A stretch of 64,000 nt of DNA from Streptomyces sp. WMMC940 (GTDB taxonomy: Bacteria; Actinomycetota; Actinomycetes; Streptomycetales; Streptomycetaceae). The stretch is taken from assembly GCF_027460265.1 (NCBI RefSeq), contig NZ_JAPZBC010000001.1:5684001-5748000 (forward strand), in the 5' to 3' direction. The position numbers and the translations under genes were made by a program. Every line of letters starts with the position of its first letter. Position 1 is the stretch's first letter. The notes under the pieces are model-generated. The model was not told the origin of the DNA. It saw nothing but the letters and a program-made list of their open reading frames with translations, and ran no database searches. Below, in pieces: positions 37,604 to 49,601 of this stretch.

Positions 37604-37683
37604 GCCACTTTCCGGACCCTGCGGCCACTTTCCGGGCCCCACGGCCACTTTCCGGGCCCTGCGGGCACTTTCCGGGCCCGCCC
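37604..37683 (+). repeat. 20-bp tandem repeat, four copies
   Basis: GCCACTTTCCGG-based units at 37604, 37624, 37644 and 37664, with small differences in the GGGCCC part. It lies between convergent genes and is less GC-rich (ACTTTCC) than its surroundings. Confidence 0.88.
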
Positions 37684-37801
37684 CCGGCCTTCGCTCGCCG
37701 CCTCAGGGCCGCCCTCGCCCCGGCGGCTCCGGCCGCGGTCGGGGCTGCCCGGCCCGCGGTCAGGTCTGCCCCGGTCCCGGGACGCCCTCCGGGCGCACGC
37801 C

Positions 37802-38422
37802 CTAGACGACCGCCCCCCGGCCCGGGTCGTCGTCGTCCTCGTCGTCCCCGTGCGACATCCGCGCCACCAGTGTGACGAAGCCGCCCAGGAAGCCGCCGAC
37901 GCCGAGGGTGGTCAGCCACCACGTCATGTCCCATCGCAGGATCACGGCGAGCAGCAGCAGCACCGGCCCGCCGATCACCGCGAGCCAGGCGAACTTCGCG
38001 GTCGTGTCGGCCTCCGGCAGCGGCGGGGGCTCCGGCGGGACGAAATGGCCCTCGTCGGTCTCGTCCAGGTCGTCGTCCGCCGCCTCGGCGACCTCGTAGT
38101 CGCGCGGCCCGCCGCCCACTCCGGGTGCGAACACGACGGAGCCGCCCAGCGGCTTCTCCGGCCGCGGGCGCTCGTCCTCCTCGTCGCCTCCGACGTGGTT
38201 CCCGCGGTCGTCGCCGCGGGCGCGGTCGCCGTCCCCGGGCTCCGGTCCTTCGTTCCGGGCGGACTTCTCCAGGCCCGCGAGGTCCTCCACCGACTTGAAC
38301 GGCTTCGCCCCCGGCGGGTCCGAAGGCTCCTCGCCGTACCCGGCGACGATGGCCGCCCAGGCGGCCTCCTCGTCGATGGGCTGCGGTTCCCGGTCCCGGT
38401 CCGCGTCGTGCTGCTCAGCCAC
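37802..38422 (-). CDS. Membrane protein with long acidic cytoplasmic N-terminus
   Basis: A 206-residue protein: about 135 acidic, disordered residues (PIDEEAAWAAIVAGYGEEP, then many Asp/Glu), two membrane helices (WLAVIGGPVLLLLAVIL and TWWLTTLGVGGFLGGFVTLV), and a very acidic tail (HGDDEDDDDPGRGAVV). The GTG start overlaps the esterase stop by 8 bases, so the genes are coupled. No catalytic motif; it may be an interaction or scaffold protein. Confidence 0.75.
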   Translation of the reverse strand: MAEQHDADRDREPQPIDEEAAWAAIVAGYGEEPSDPPGAKPFKSVEDLAGLEKSARNEGPEPGDGDRARGDDRGNHVGGDEEDERPRPEKPLGGSVVFAPGVGGGPRDYEVAEAADDDLDETDEGHFVPPEPPPLPEADTTAKFAWLAVIGGPVLLLLAVILRWDMTWWLTTLGVGGFLGGFVTLVARMSHGDDEDDDDPGRGAVV

Positions 38423-39194
38423 CGGTCGTGCTTCCCTTCTTGCCGACACTCGGAGCGAGGCGGCCGATGAACGCGTGGCTCTCCTCGAAAATCCGCTCCG
38501 CGTCGTGGTCCAACGTCGCCACGTGGTAGCTCTGTTCCAGCAGGACCTCCCGAACGTCCGTCGACGACACCCGGCCGAGGATCCGGGCCGAGTCCGCCGG
38601 CGGCACCACATGGTCCTGAGGGCTGTGCAGCAGCAGCATCGGCTGTGTGACCTGCGGAAGCTCGCCGTCGACGAGCCGCAGGAAGTTCCGCAGCGAGTGT
38701 GCGGCGTGCAGGGGGACCCGGTCGTAGGCGACCTCGTCCATGCCCTCCTTCGCGATGTCGTTGGCCAGGCCCTTCGTCGTGCGGACGAGATGCCGGGCCA
38801 CCGGCAGGGCGTGTGCCGCCGCACCGTGCACCTTGTTGGCCGGGTTCACCACCACGATGCCGCTGATCGCGTCGCCGTGCCTGGCAGCCAGCCGCAGGGC
38901 CAGCGCGCCGCCCATGGAGAGCCCGAGGACGAAGACCTGGCCGCACTCCTCGCGCAGCGCCCGGAGCTCCCGGTCCACCTCCGCGTACCAGTCCTGCCAG
39001 CCGGTGACCGCCATGTCCTGCCAGCGGGTGCCGTGGCCCGGCAGCAGCGGCAGCGAGACGGTCAGTCCGCGCTCCGCGAGGTACTCCGCCCACGGGCGCA
39101 GCGACCGGGGGGAACCGGTGAAGCCGTGACAGAGAAGGACGCCGACCTCGCCACCCTCGTGGCGGTACGGCTCGGCTCCAGGAAGGACCGGCAC
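38415..39194 (-). CDS. Alpha/beta hydrolase (carboxylesterase/monoacylglycerol lipase type)
   Basis: A 259-residue cytoplasmic hydrolase resembling Est30-type esterases. The oxyanion region is LLCHGFTGSPRSL, the nucleophile is in VLGLSMGGALAL, the acid in SPQDHVVP, and the histidine in QSYHVATLDHD. The GTG start was chosen because AAAGGAG lies 6 bases before it; a longer frame begins at 39269. It probably cleaves short or medium acyl esters. It is coupled to the acidic membrane protein gene and divergent from the acyltransferase gene. Confidence 0.87.
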   Translation of the reverse strand: MPVLPGAEPYRHEGGEVGVLLCHGFTGSPRSLRPWAEYLAERGLTVSLPLLPGHGTRWQDMAVTGWQDWYAEVDRELRALREECGQVFVLGLSMGGALALRLAARHGDAISGIVVVNPANKVHGAAAHALPVARHLVRTTKGLANDIAKEGMDEVAYDRVPLHAAHSLRNFLRLVDGELPQVTQPMLLLHSPQDHVVPPADSARILGRVSSTDVREVLLEQSYHVATLDHDAERIFEESHAFIGRLAPSVGKKGSTTGG

Positions 39195-39367
39195 CGGGGT
39201 CTCCTTTCGGGGCGGCCCGGGGGGCGTCCCCCCGGTGGGCAGATTCACCGTACGCGACGGGACGGACACCGACCAGGGCTGAGGCCGCCCGGCACGGGGC
39301 CACGGAGGAGAGCGCGGTCCGCCCAGGGGTTAAGGTCTTTTCGACGGATCCCAGGAAGGCACTCGAG

Positions 39368-40135
39368 TTGATCTACGGCGCAATGAAGTTCTCCATCGGC
39401 GGGGCGCTGAAGCTCGCCTTTCGGCCTTGGGTGGAGGGCCTCGAGTACATTCCCGCCGAGGGGCCCGCGATCCTCGCGAGCAACCACCTGTCCTTCTCGG
39501 ACTCCTTCTTCCTGCCCGCGGTCCTGGACCGCAAGGTCACGTTCATCGCCAAGGCCGAGTACTTCACCTCGCCGGGCGTGAAGGGCAAGCTCACCGCCGC
39601 CTTCTTCAAGGGCGTGGGCCAGCTGCCGGTGGATCGCTCCGGAGCGCGCGGCGCCGGTGAGGCGGCCATCAGGAGCGGCGTGGAGGTCATCGAGCGCGGT
39701 GAGCTCTTCGGCATCTACCCGGAGGGCACCCGTTCCCCGGACGGCAGGCTCTACCGCGGGAAGCCCGGCGGTCTGGCGCGCGTCGCGCTCGCCACCGGCG
39801 CGCCCGTCATCCCCGTCGCGATGATCGACACCGAGAAGATCCAGCCGCCCGGCAAGGTCGTCCCCAAGCTGATGAGCCCCGGGATCAGGATCGGCAAGCC
39901 GCTCGACTTCAGCCGCTACCACGGCATGGACCACGACCGCTTCATCCTCCGCTCGGTGACCGACGAGGTCATGTACGAGATCATGAAGCTCTCCGGCCAG
40001 GAGTACGTGGACATCTACGCCACGGCCGCCAAGCGGCAGATCGCGGACGCGGAGAAGGCGGCGAAGGAGGCCGCCAAGGAGGCGGAGCGGGCCGCCAAGG
40101 AGGCCGGCGGGGCGGAGCGGGGCGGCGACCGGTAG
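39368..40135 (+). CDS. 1-acylglycerol-3-phosphate acyltransferase (PlsC family)
   Basis: Acylates lysophosphatidate or a related glycerolipid at the membrane. The 255-residue chain has the NHLSFSDSFFL (NHx4D-type) catalytic motif, FIAKAEYF, YPEGTRSPDGRLYRGKPG (EGTR substrate motif) and APVIPVAMI. A strongly helical Ala/Lys/Glu-rich tail (about 30 residues) ends the protein. The TTG start follows GGAAGG and gives the conserved N-terminus; an ATG 15 bases later is possible. It corresponds to Rv2182c, which supports a lipid or PIM link with the nearby mannosyltransferases. Confidence 0.9.
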   Translation: MIYGAMKFSIGGALKLAFRPWVEGLEYIPAEGPAILASNHLSFSDSFFLPAVLDRKVTFIAKAEYFTSPGVKGKLTAAFFKGVGQLPVDRSGARGAGEAAIRSGVEVIERGELFGIYPEGTRSPDGRLYRGKPGGLARVALATGAPVIPVAMIDTEKIQPPGKVVPKLMSPGIRIGKPLDFSRYHGMDHDRFILRSVTDEVMYEIMKLSGQEYVDIYATAAKRQIADAEKAAKEAAKEAERAAKEAGGAERGGDR

Positions 40136-40174
40136 CGTCGCCCGTCCGGTCGGACGGTTTGGGGGGATCGGGGC

Positions 40175-41407
40175 ATGGCCAGGCGCGAACGGGTCGTACG
40201 CATGTCGGTGGAGCTGCCGCTGTGGCGTGCGCTGACCGCCTACCGCGTGCTGACGACGGGCTACGCGGTCCTGCTCTTCGTCTTCGCCCGGGACGGGTAC
40301 GAGCGCCCCTCGGTGGCCGTCGGCTTCCTCGCCGTACTGGTGGTCTGGACGCTGGCCACGCTCCCGAGGGTGGCGAACGCGGCCGCCTGCACCAAGCGTT
40401 TCCTCGGCGCCGATCTCACCGTCGCCCTCACCGGCATCCTGCTCACGCCGCTCGCCGACGCGCAGGCGCAGCAGATCGACGGCCCGACCCTGCCGTCGAT
40501 CTGGACGGCGGGCTCGGTGCTCGCCTTCGCGATCAAGGGCGGCTGGCGCTGGGCGGGTTTCGCGTCATCCCTGGTGGCCGTGGCCAACATCATCGAGCGC
40601 GGCGAGCCCAGTCGGGACACCTTCCACAACGTGCTGCTTGTGTGGGTCGCGTCCATCGCCATCGGGTACGTCGTCGAGGTCGCCCGCGCCTCCGAGCGCA
40701 CCCTGGCCCGCGCCCTGGAGATCGAGGCCGCGACCCGGGAACGCGAGCGGCTGGCCCGCGACATCCACGACAGCGTGCTGCAGGTGCTGGCCATGGTGCA
40801 GCGGCGCGGCACGGCGATCGGGGGCGAGGCGGCGGAGCTCGGCCGGATGGCGGGCGAGCAGGAGGTCGCCCTGCGCACCCTGGTCGCCGGCGGACTGGTC
40901 CCCGCGTCCCGGGTGTCGGAGGACGAGACCCAGGGCGCGGTCGTCCGGCTCGTCGACGAGCCGGACGGGCCGGACGGTGGGAGCACCGGGGCCGACGGAC
41001 CGGTGGACCTGCGCACGCTGCTGGCGCCGAGGGCCGGCTGCCGGGTGACCCTGTCGGAGCCGGGGGCCCCGGTGCTGCTCCCCGCACACGCGGCGAAGGA
41101 GCTCGTGGCAGCCGTCGGTGCCGCGCTGGACAATGTCCGCCGGCACGCCGGCGAGGACGCGCACGCGTGGATCCTGGTCGAGGACTGGCCGGACGAGGTG
41201 ATCGTGACGGTCCGGGACGACGGCCCGGGGATCCCGGAGGGGCGGTTGGCCCAGGCCGAGGGCGAGGGGCGGCTCGGAGTCGCGCTCTCGATCCGCGGCC
41301 GGCTGCGGGACATCGGCGGCACCGCCGAGCTGGTCTCGGTGCCGGGGCAGGGTACGGAAGTCGAGTTGAAGGTCCCGCGGGGGACCCGGGGGAAGGCGGA
41401 ACGATGA
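40175..41407 (+). CDS. Sensor histidine kinase (MacS/NarL-system type)
   Basis: A 410-residue membrane kinase. The N-terminal 165 residues form an integral membrane sensor with about four to five helices and no large outer domain. The phospho-acceptor is H198 in RERERLARDIHDSVLQVLAMV, typical of HisKA_3 kinases that pair with NarL regulators. The ATPase domain has NVRRHAGEDAH and VRDDGPGIPEGRL. A Gly/Asp-rich linker sits near residues 255-275. The gene overlaps its response regulator by 4 bases. The signal is unknown. Confidence 0.9.
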   Translation: MARRERVVRMSVELPLWRALTAYRVLTTGYAVLLFVFARDGYERPSVAVGFLAVLVVWTLATLPRVANAAACTKRFLGADLTVALTGILLTPLADAQAQQIDGPTLPSIWTAGSVLAFAIKGGWRWAGFASSLVAVANIIERGEPSRDTFHNVLLVWVASIAIGYVVEVARASERTLARALEIEAATRERERLARDIHDSVLQVLAMVQRRGTAIGGEAAELGRMAGEQEVALRTLVAGGLVPASRVSEDETQGAVVRLVDEPDGPDGGSTGADGPVDLRTLLAPRAGCRVTLSEPGAPVLLPAHAAKELVAAVGAALDNVRRHAGEDAHAWILVEDWPDEVIVTVRDDGPGIPEGRLAQAEGEGRLGVALSIRGRLRDIGGTAELVSVPGQGTEVELKVPRGTRGKAER

Positions 41408-42093
41408 CGGAGACGAGCGGTGCGGCGCAGCGGCCCGTGCGCGTCATGGTCGTGGACGACCACCCGATGTGGCGGGACGCGGTCGCCCGGGATCTGGCCG
41501 AGGCCGGTCACGAGGTGGTGGCGACCGCGGGCGACGGCCCGCAGGCGGTGCGCCGGGCCAGGGCGGCGGGGCCGGACGTCCTCGTGCTCGACCTCAACCT
41601 CCCGGGTATGCCGGGGGCCGCGGTCTGCAAGGAGCTCGTGGGAGCGAACCCGTCGCTGCGGGTGCTCGTGCTCTCCGCCAGCGGGGAGCACGCCGACGTG
41701 CTGGAGGCGGTGAAGTCGGGGGCGACCGGCTATCTGCTGAAGTCGGCCAGTACGGAGGAGCTGATCGACGCCGTGCGCCGCACCGCCGCCGGCGATCCGG
41801 TGTTCACCCCCGGCCTCGCGGGCCTGGTGCTGGGGGAGTACCGGCGGCTGGCGACCGAGCCGGTGCCGGCCGCGGGGCCGGACGAGCCGAAGGCGCCGCA
41901 GCTCACCGAGCGGGAGACGGAGGTGCTGCGGCTGGTCGCCAAGGGCCTCTCGTACAAGCAGATCGCGGAGCGGCTCGTCATCTCGCACCGCACGGTGCAG
42001 AACCACGTGCAGAACACCCTGGGCAAGCTCCAGCTGCACAACCGGGTGGAGCTCGTGCGCTACGCGATCGAGCGCGGCCTCGACGACGTCTGA
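41404..42093 (+). CDS. NarL/LuxR-family response regulator
   Basis: A 229-residue DNA-binding partner of the upstream kinase. The receiver has VVDDHPMWRDAV, phospho-acceptor D63 in VLDLNLPGMPG, and the conserved Lys in YLLKSAS. The C-terminal HTH reads LTEREVEVL-like (LTERETEVLRLVAKGLSYKQIAERLVISHRTVQNHV). The ATG overlaps the kinase stop (ATGA). Targets are unknown; possible palindromic sites lie in the following intergenic region before pfkA. Confidence 0.92.
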   Translation: MTETSGAAQRPVRVMVVDDHPMWRDAVARDLAEAGHEVVATAGDGPQAVRRARAAGPDVLVLDLNLPGMPGAAVCKELVGANPSLRVLVLSASGEHADVLEAVKSGATGYLLKSASTEELIDAVRRTAAGDPVFTPGLAGLVLGEYRRLATEPVPAAGPDEPKAPQLTERETEVLRLVAKGLSYKQIAERLVISHRTVQNHVQNTLGKLQLHNRVELVRYAIERGLDDV

Positions 42094-42204
42094 CGCCCGC
42101 CGGGCCGCCGGCCCGGCCTGGTACCCGGTCCACTCGATGGAGTGAACCACCGGACGTCAACTGCCGTCCCCGTACCCGGAATTCACCTTTCGTACCGTCC
42201 CGGA

Positions 42205-42227
42205 GTGACCTGGGTCACCACTAGCGT
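42205..42227 (+). promoter_or_regulatory. CRP-like palindrome and -10 box upstream of pfkA
   Basis: GTGACCTGGGTCAC (42205-42218) is a perfect 14-bp palindrome and fits the GTG-N6-GNCAC pattern that I recall for Streptomyces Crp. TAGCGT (42222-42227) follows 3 bases later as a -10 box, 39 bases before the pfkA start. Confidence 0.5.
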
Positions 42228-42266
42228 GGCCGACGAATGTGGCCACCGACGGCGAAGGGACCTTCC

Positions 42267-43295
42267 ATGCGGGTCGGAGTACTGACCGGGGGCGGCGACT
42301 GCCCCGGCCTCAACGCGGTCATCCGCGGCATCGTCCGCAAGGGCGTGCAGGAGTACGGATACGAGTTCACCGGCTACCGGGACGGGTGGCGCGGGCCGCT
42401 GGAGGGCGACACCGTGCGCCTCGACATCCCCGCGGTGCGCGGCATCCTGCCACGCGGGGGCACCGTCCTCGGTTCCTCGCGGACCAATCCCCTCAAGACG
42501 CAGGACGGCGTCCGCCGGATCAAGGAGAACCTCGCCAAGCACGAGGTGGAAGCACTGATCGCGATCGGCGGCGAGGACACCCTCGGGGTCGCCGCGCGGC
42601 TCTCGGACGAGTACGGGATCAGGTGCGTCGGCGTCCCCAAGACCATCGACAACGACCTGTCCGCCACGGACTACACCTTCGGCTTCGACACCGCCGTCGG
42701 CATCGCCACCGAGGCCATCGACCGGTTGCACACCACGGCGGAGTCCCACATGCGGGTCCTCGTGGTCGAGGTGATGGGCCGTCACGCCGGCTGGATCGCC
42801 CTGCACTCGGGGCTGGCGGGCGGGGCGAACGTGATCCTCATCCCGGAGCAGCGGTTCGACCTGGACCAGGTCTGCGCCTGGGTCACCTCCCGGTTCCGGG
42901 CCTCGTACGCGCCGATCGTCGTGGTCGCCGAGGGCGCGATGCCCAGGGACGGCGACATGGTCCTCAAGGACGGGACGCTGGACTCCTTCGGCCACGTCCG
43001 GCTGTCCGGCGTCGGTGAATGGCTGGCCACGGAGATCGAGAAGCGCACCGGCAAGGAGGCCAGGACCACCGTCCTCGGCCATGTCCAGCGCGGCGGTACG
43101 CCCAGTGCCTTCGACCGCTGGCTGGCGACCCGCTTCGGCCTGCACGCGATCGAGGCGGTGCGTGACGGCGACTACGGCAAGATGGTCGCCCTGCGCGGCA
43201 CGGACATCGTCCGCGTACCGATCGGCGAGGCGACGGCGAGACTGAAGACCGTCGATCCGGCTCTCTACGAGGAGGTCGGCGTCTTCTTCGGCTGA
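42267..43295 (+). CDS. pfkA: 6-phosphofructokinase
   Basis: Phosphorylates fructose 6-phosphate in glycolysis. The 342-residue length and the motifs TGGGDCPGLNAVIRG, IAIGGEDTLGVA, PKTIDNDLSATDYTFGFDTA and VEVMGRHAGWIA mark a group III actinobacterial PFK. The Lys in PKTIDND, where classical ATP enzymes have Gly, is a feature shared with pyrophosphate-dependent PFKs, so the phosphoryl donor cannot be read from sequence alone; Streptomyces enzymes of this group have been described as ATP-dependent. The ATG follows GAAGGGA. A CRP-like palindrome sits in its promoter. Confidence 0.93.
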   Translation: MRVGVLTGGGDCPGLNAVIRGIVRKGVQEYGYEFTGYRDGWRGPLEGDTVRLDIPAVRGILPRGGTVLGSSRTNPLKTQDGVRRIKENLAKHEVEALIAIGGEDTLGVAARLSDEYGIRCVGVPKTIDNDLSATDYTFGFDTAVGIATEAIDRLHTTAESHMRVLVVEVMGRHAGWIALHSGLAGGANVILIPEQRFDLDQVCAWVTSRFRASYAPIVVVAEGAMPRDGDMVLKDGTLDSFGHVRLSGVGEWLATEIEKRTGKEARTTVLGHVQRGGTPSAFDRWLATRFGLHAIEAVRDGDYGKMVALRGTDIVRVPIGEATARLKTVDPALYEEVGVFFG

Positions 43296-43688
43296 CGGAC
43301 GGCCTGGGCTATGCGCCGGTACCGCCCCGGCCCGTACCCAGGGGCCCGCCGGTGGGTCGGGGCAGGGCCGGTCCACCGCCGTGTACGGCTCGGACGTCGC
43401 CGGGGTGCTCCCCCTGACCGGCGTCCGTCCGGCTGACCGGCGTCCGTCCGGTCGGCCGGTGCCGCGTCGGCAGAGGTCCGCCCCGCCGTGACGCGCGGCA
43501 CGGCGCCTCGCGGCGTTGCCGGTCCACGGGCAGGCCCACCACGAGGGCCGTCCGGCGCCCTGCGGTCCTTCCCCTCGGTCCGCAGGGCCGGGAAGGCCCC
43601 GTGCGCCGGGCGCGGCTCCTTCCCGGGGCGAACCCCGCCCGACGGAGCAGTAGGGTGTGCCCGGTATTCCATGATCATGGGGGGAACC
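43296..43688. other. Intergenic region after pfkA
   Basis: 393 bases with no credible gene. It contains an exact 19-bp tandem duplication of CTGACCGGCGTCCGTCCGG (43414-43432 and 43433-43451). A TAGGGT box lies about 40 bases before the next gene and could be its -10. No clear terminator for pfkA was seen. Confidence 0.6.
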
Positions 43689-45479
43689 GTGTCACCTGTC
43701 AGCCGTCGTGCCGCGCTCGCCGCGGCCCTCGCGGGCACAGCAGCGGGAGTGGTCCCGTCCACGGCGCTCGCCCGCGCTCCCGGGAAGGCGTCCCGTGCGC
43801 CCGTGCCCGCCCCCGCGGGGGTTGCCGCCGGGCCCGCCGCCCAGCCGCCCGCGACCATGTGGCTGCACCGTCAGGACGTCGACGACGCGCGCTTCTTCCG
43901 CGCGGGGCTCGGCGGACCGCTCACCGCGCGGAGGACCGGTGCGGCCGGTCCCGAGACCTACGAGGTCTCGGACGCGTACGGCCCCCTCGCCACGCTCACC
44001 AAGGGGGCGCGGACCGTCACCGTGCACGGGTTGCGGCGCACCTTCACCGAGCAGAAGAAGGCCTTCACCGACCGCTTCGACCGGACCGTCTCCGGCTGGG
44101 GCACGTCGCCCGGCGGCGGCAGATGGGCGACTCCCGACACCACCCGGGCGGAGTTTCGCGTCGAGGGCGGAAACGGCACCGTGGTGCTGCGGGAGGACGG
44201 GTTCAGCCAGTTCGCCACGCTCTCCGACGGCGTCGGGGACGTCGATGTGAGCGCCGTGCTCACACTCGACAGGGTCCCGGCCGGTGACGCCGTCTCGGCC
44301 GCGGTCTGCTGCGCGTACGCGGGCGACGACCGGCACTACCGCGCCCGGCTGTCCTTCCTCACCACCGGCGAGGTCAGACTGATCCTGGAGATGGCGGCCG
44401 GGAACACCACGACCGTGCTCGGCGGCCCCGTCCAGGTGGGATCCGGCTTCCGGCCCGGTGACCGCTGGCGCCTCCGCCTGGAGCGCACGGGGACCGCACT
44501 GCGCTGCCGCGCCTGGCGCGACGGCCAGAACGAGCCCGCCACCTGGCAGGCCGCAGGGACGGACGGCACGCTCGGCGCGGGCGGGACCGGCATCCGGGTC
44601 CTCGCCAACAAGGGCGGCACCGCCCTTCCGGTGAAGGCGCTGGTCGGCGAGTTCACCGTCGCCGGCCGCCGGCCCGAGCCCCCCGAGGTCACGCACGACC
44701 TGTGGGTGCGGCTGCTGGACACGCCCTTCGACGGCACCCTGACCCCCGCCCTGGAACGGCGCCTGCGCGACTGGGCGGGCGACACCTCCCCCGACGCCCT
44801 CGGCTACGCGGCCATGTTCCTGCCGCACGCGGCCGGCGCGGTCGACCCGGTGCTCGGCACGCGCGTCCTGGGCGAGGCGGGGTACGGGCCCTTCAACGCG
44901 GGGACGGGCGACGGCACCCGCGAGATCGGCGCCGACTTCTGGGAGTACATGGGCCTGGACACCTGGACCTTCCCCAACGGCGAGGCACCGGCGCAGCCGG
45001 AGAACACGGGCTCGCAGAAGCGCTGGGCGGGCTTCCTCGACTGCTCCGGCTACGTCCGGATGGTGTACGGGCACCACATGGGCGTACCCATGGTCAACTA
45101 CCGGGACTTCGACGGCGCCAACCTGCCGAGGGAGTCCGCCGACCAGGCGGAGAAGGGCCCGGGCGTCGCGGTCGCCGGCCTCACGGCCGAGGGCGTCCCC
45201 GGCCAGGCCCCGCCGCCGCTGGACGGACTGCGCGTCGGCGACCTGGTGTACTTCGACGCCTACGACAGCGCCGGTGACGACGAAGGCGTGGGGGACGACC
45301 GCGGGACCATCGACCACGTCGGCATCTACCTGGGCCGGGACCAGGACGGCAGGCGCCGGTTCGCGTCCAGCCGCAAGACGCCCGACGGGCCGACGACGGC
45401 GGATCTCGGCGCGCTGTCGGTGCTGGACGCCGGAACCGAGTTGTACAGCAGGAGCCTGCGCGTCATCCGCCGCTTCTGA
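43689..45479 (+). CDS. Secreted protein with NlpC/P60-like C-terminal domain
   Basis: A 596-residue exported protein with a twin-arginine-like signal (SPVSRRAALAAALAGTAAG). Residues about 130-330 look like a beta-sandwich of the LamG/concanavalin type (DRFDRTVSGWG..., YRARLSFLTTGEVRLILE, WRLRLERTGTALRCRAWRDG). The C-terminal part is NlpC/P60-like: GFLDCSGYVRMVYGHH holds the candidate catalytic Cys, GDLVYFDAYD follows, and IDHVGIYLG holds the candidate His. GTG 43689 follows GGGGGGAA; in-frame ATGs 12 and 18 bases upstream are alternatives. It may bind wall polysaccharide and cut peptide cross-bridges; unproven. Confidence 0.8.
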   Translation: MSPVSRRAALAAALAGTAAGVVPSTALARAPGKASRAPVPAPAGVAAGPAAQPPATMWLHRQDVDDARFFRAGLGGPLTARRTGAAGPETYEVSDAYGPLATLTKGARTVTVHGLRRTFTEQKKAFTDRFDRTVSGWGTSPGGGRWATPDTTRAEFRVEGGNGTVVLREDGFSQFATLSDGVGDVDVSAVLTLDRVPAGDAVSAAVCCAYAGDDRHYRARLSFLTTGEVRLILEMAAGNTTTVLGGPVQVGSGFRPGDRWRLRLERTGTALRCRAWRDGQNEPATWQAAGTDGTLGAGGTGIRVLANKGGTALPVKALVGEFTVAGRRPEPPEVTHDLWVRLLDTPFDGTLTPALERRLRDWAGDTSPDALGYAAMFLPHAAGAVDPVLGTRVLGEAGYGPFNAGTGDGTREIGADFWEYMGLDTWTFPNGEAPAQPENTGSQKRWAGFLDCSGYVRMVYGHHMGVPMVNYRDFDGANLPRESADQAEKGPGVAVAGLTAEGVPGQAPPPLDGLRVGDLVYFDAYDSAGDDEGVGDDRGTIDHVGIYLGRDQDGRRRFASSRKTPDGPTTADLGALSVLDAGTELYSRSLRVIRRF

Positions 45480-45548
45480 CGTCGCGGGCCGTCCCCCGCC
45501 GGGCCGCCCCGGCAGGGCACGGACCAGGCTCCTTCAGATGCCCGCCGC

Positions 45549-45572
45549 ACCCCCCGGGGCCCGCCCCGGGGG

Positions 45573-45573
<1 letters not shown>
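45549..45573. terminator. Hairpin between convergent genes
   Basis: ACCCCCCGGGG and CCCCGGGGGT pair with one bulged base across a 4-base loop, touching the last base of the TrpEG stop codon. Confidence 0.5.
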
Positions 45574-49098
<3,525 letters not shown>

Positions 49099-49108
49099 GC
49101 CGACCGGC

Positions 49109-49152
49109 ACGACGGTGGGGCGTGGATCGTGTGATCCGCGCCCCACCGTCGT
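49109..49152 (+). terminator. Terminator after the DAHP synthase gene
   Basis: A 20-bp stem with one G-T wobble (49109-49128 with 49133-49152) and a GTGT loop, 10 bases after the stop. Confidence 0.92.
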
Positions 49153-49189
49153 ACCCGGGACTTTTGCGACCGGCGAGCGGCGGGTAAGG

Positions 49190-49208
49190 TTAGGTTAGCC
49201 TCACCGAT
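49190..49208 (+). promoter_or_regulatory. Iron box (DmdR/IdeR type) upstream of bfd
   Basis: TTAGGTTAGCCTCACCGAT matches 15 of 19 positions of the consensus TTAGGTTAGGCTAACCTAA. It overlaps a TAAGGT box (49185-49190), so an iron-loaded repressor would block transcription when iron is plentiful. Confidence 0.8.
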
Positions 49209-49260
49209 CAATCGGGACGGGCGCCACAGTCGATCTCGATCCCGCCGGGAGGTGAACCGC

Positions 49261-49533
49261 GTGTACGTCTGCTCTTGCTTCGGCATCACGGAGAAGCAGG
49301 TCAAGGAGCACGCGGAGGCCGGTGCCTGCACCCCCCGCCAGATCGCCTCGGTGTCCAAGGCGGGCACCGACTGCGGTTCCTGTGTGCGCCGTATCCAGGG
49401 CATCCTCGGCCGGGGCGCCTGCCCGCGCCGCGAGCTGCTGGAGCAGGGCAGCGGCGCCGCCGCACTGTCCGAGGGCACGACCCCGGTGGCTGCCGAGACG
49501 GTCTCGCCCGGCCGGCTGCGCGAGGCGGCCTAG
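49261..49533 (+). CDS. bfd: Bacterioferritin-associated ferredoxin
   Basis: A 90-residue 2Fe-2S protein that delivers electrons to bacterioferritin for iron release. The four ligand cysteines are arranged as usual: MYVCSCFGITEKQVKEH and GTDCGSCVRRI. The GTG at 49261 has GGAGG 10 bases upstream; a GTG 9 bases earlier is too close to that site. An iron box lies about 55 bases before the start, which fits expression under iron limitation. The bacterioferritin gene is convergent, 68 bases away. Confidence 0.92.
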   Translation: MYVCSCFGITEKQVKEHAEAGACTPRQIASVSKAGTDCGSCVRRIQGILGRGACPRRELLEQGSGAAALSEGTTPVAAETVSPGRLREAA

Positions 49534-49601
49534 CCCCGGCCCCGTGGCGATGGCCCAGCCTCCGCCCCGTGGCGATCCGGGCCGTCCGGACGGGCGGGTT
49601 C

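Noticed and set aside
37604..37683. 20-bp repeats considered as CRISPR
   Set aside because: There are no spacers between the units and there is no cas gene in the window.
43296..43688. Gene considered in the region after pfkA
   Set aside because: Frames are open but low in complexity, with a tandem duplication and no start signal.
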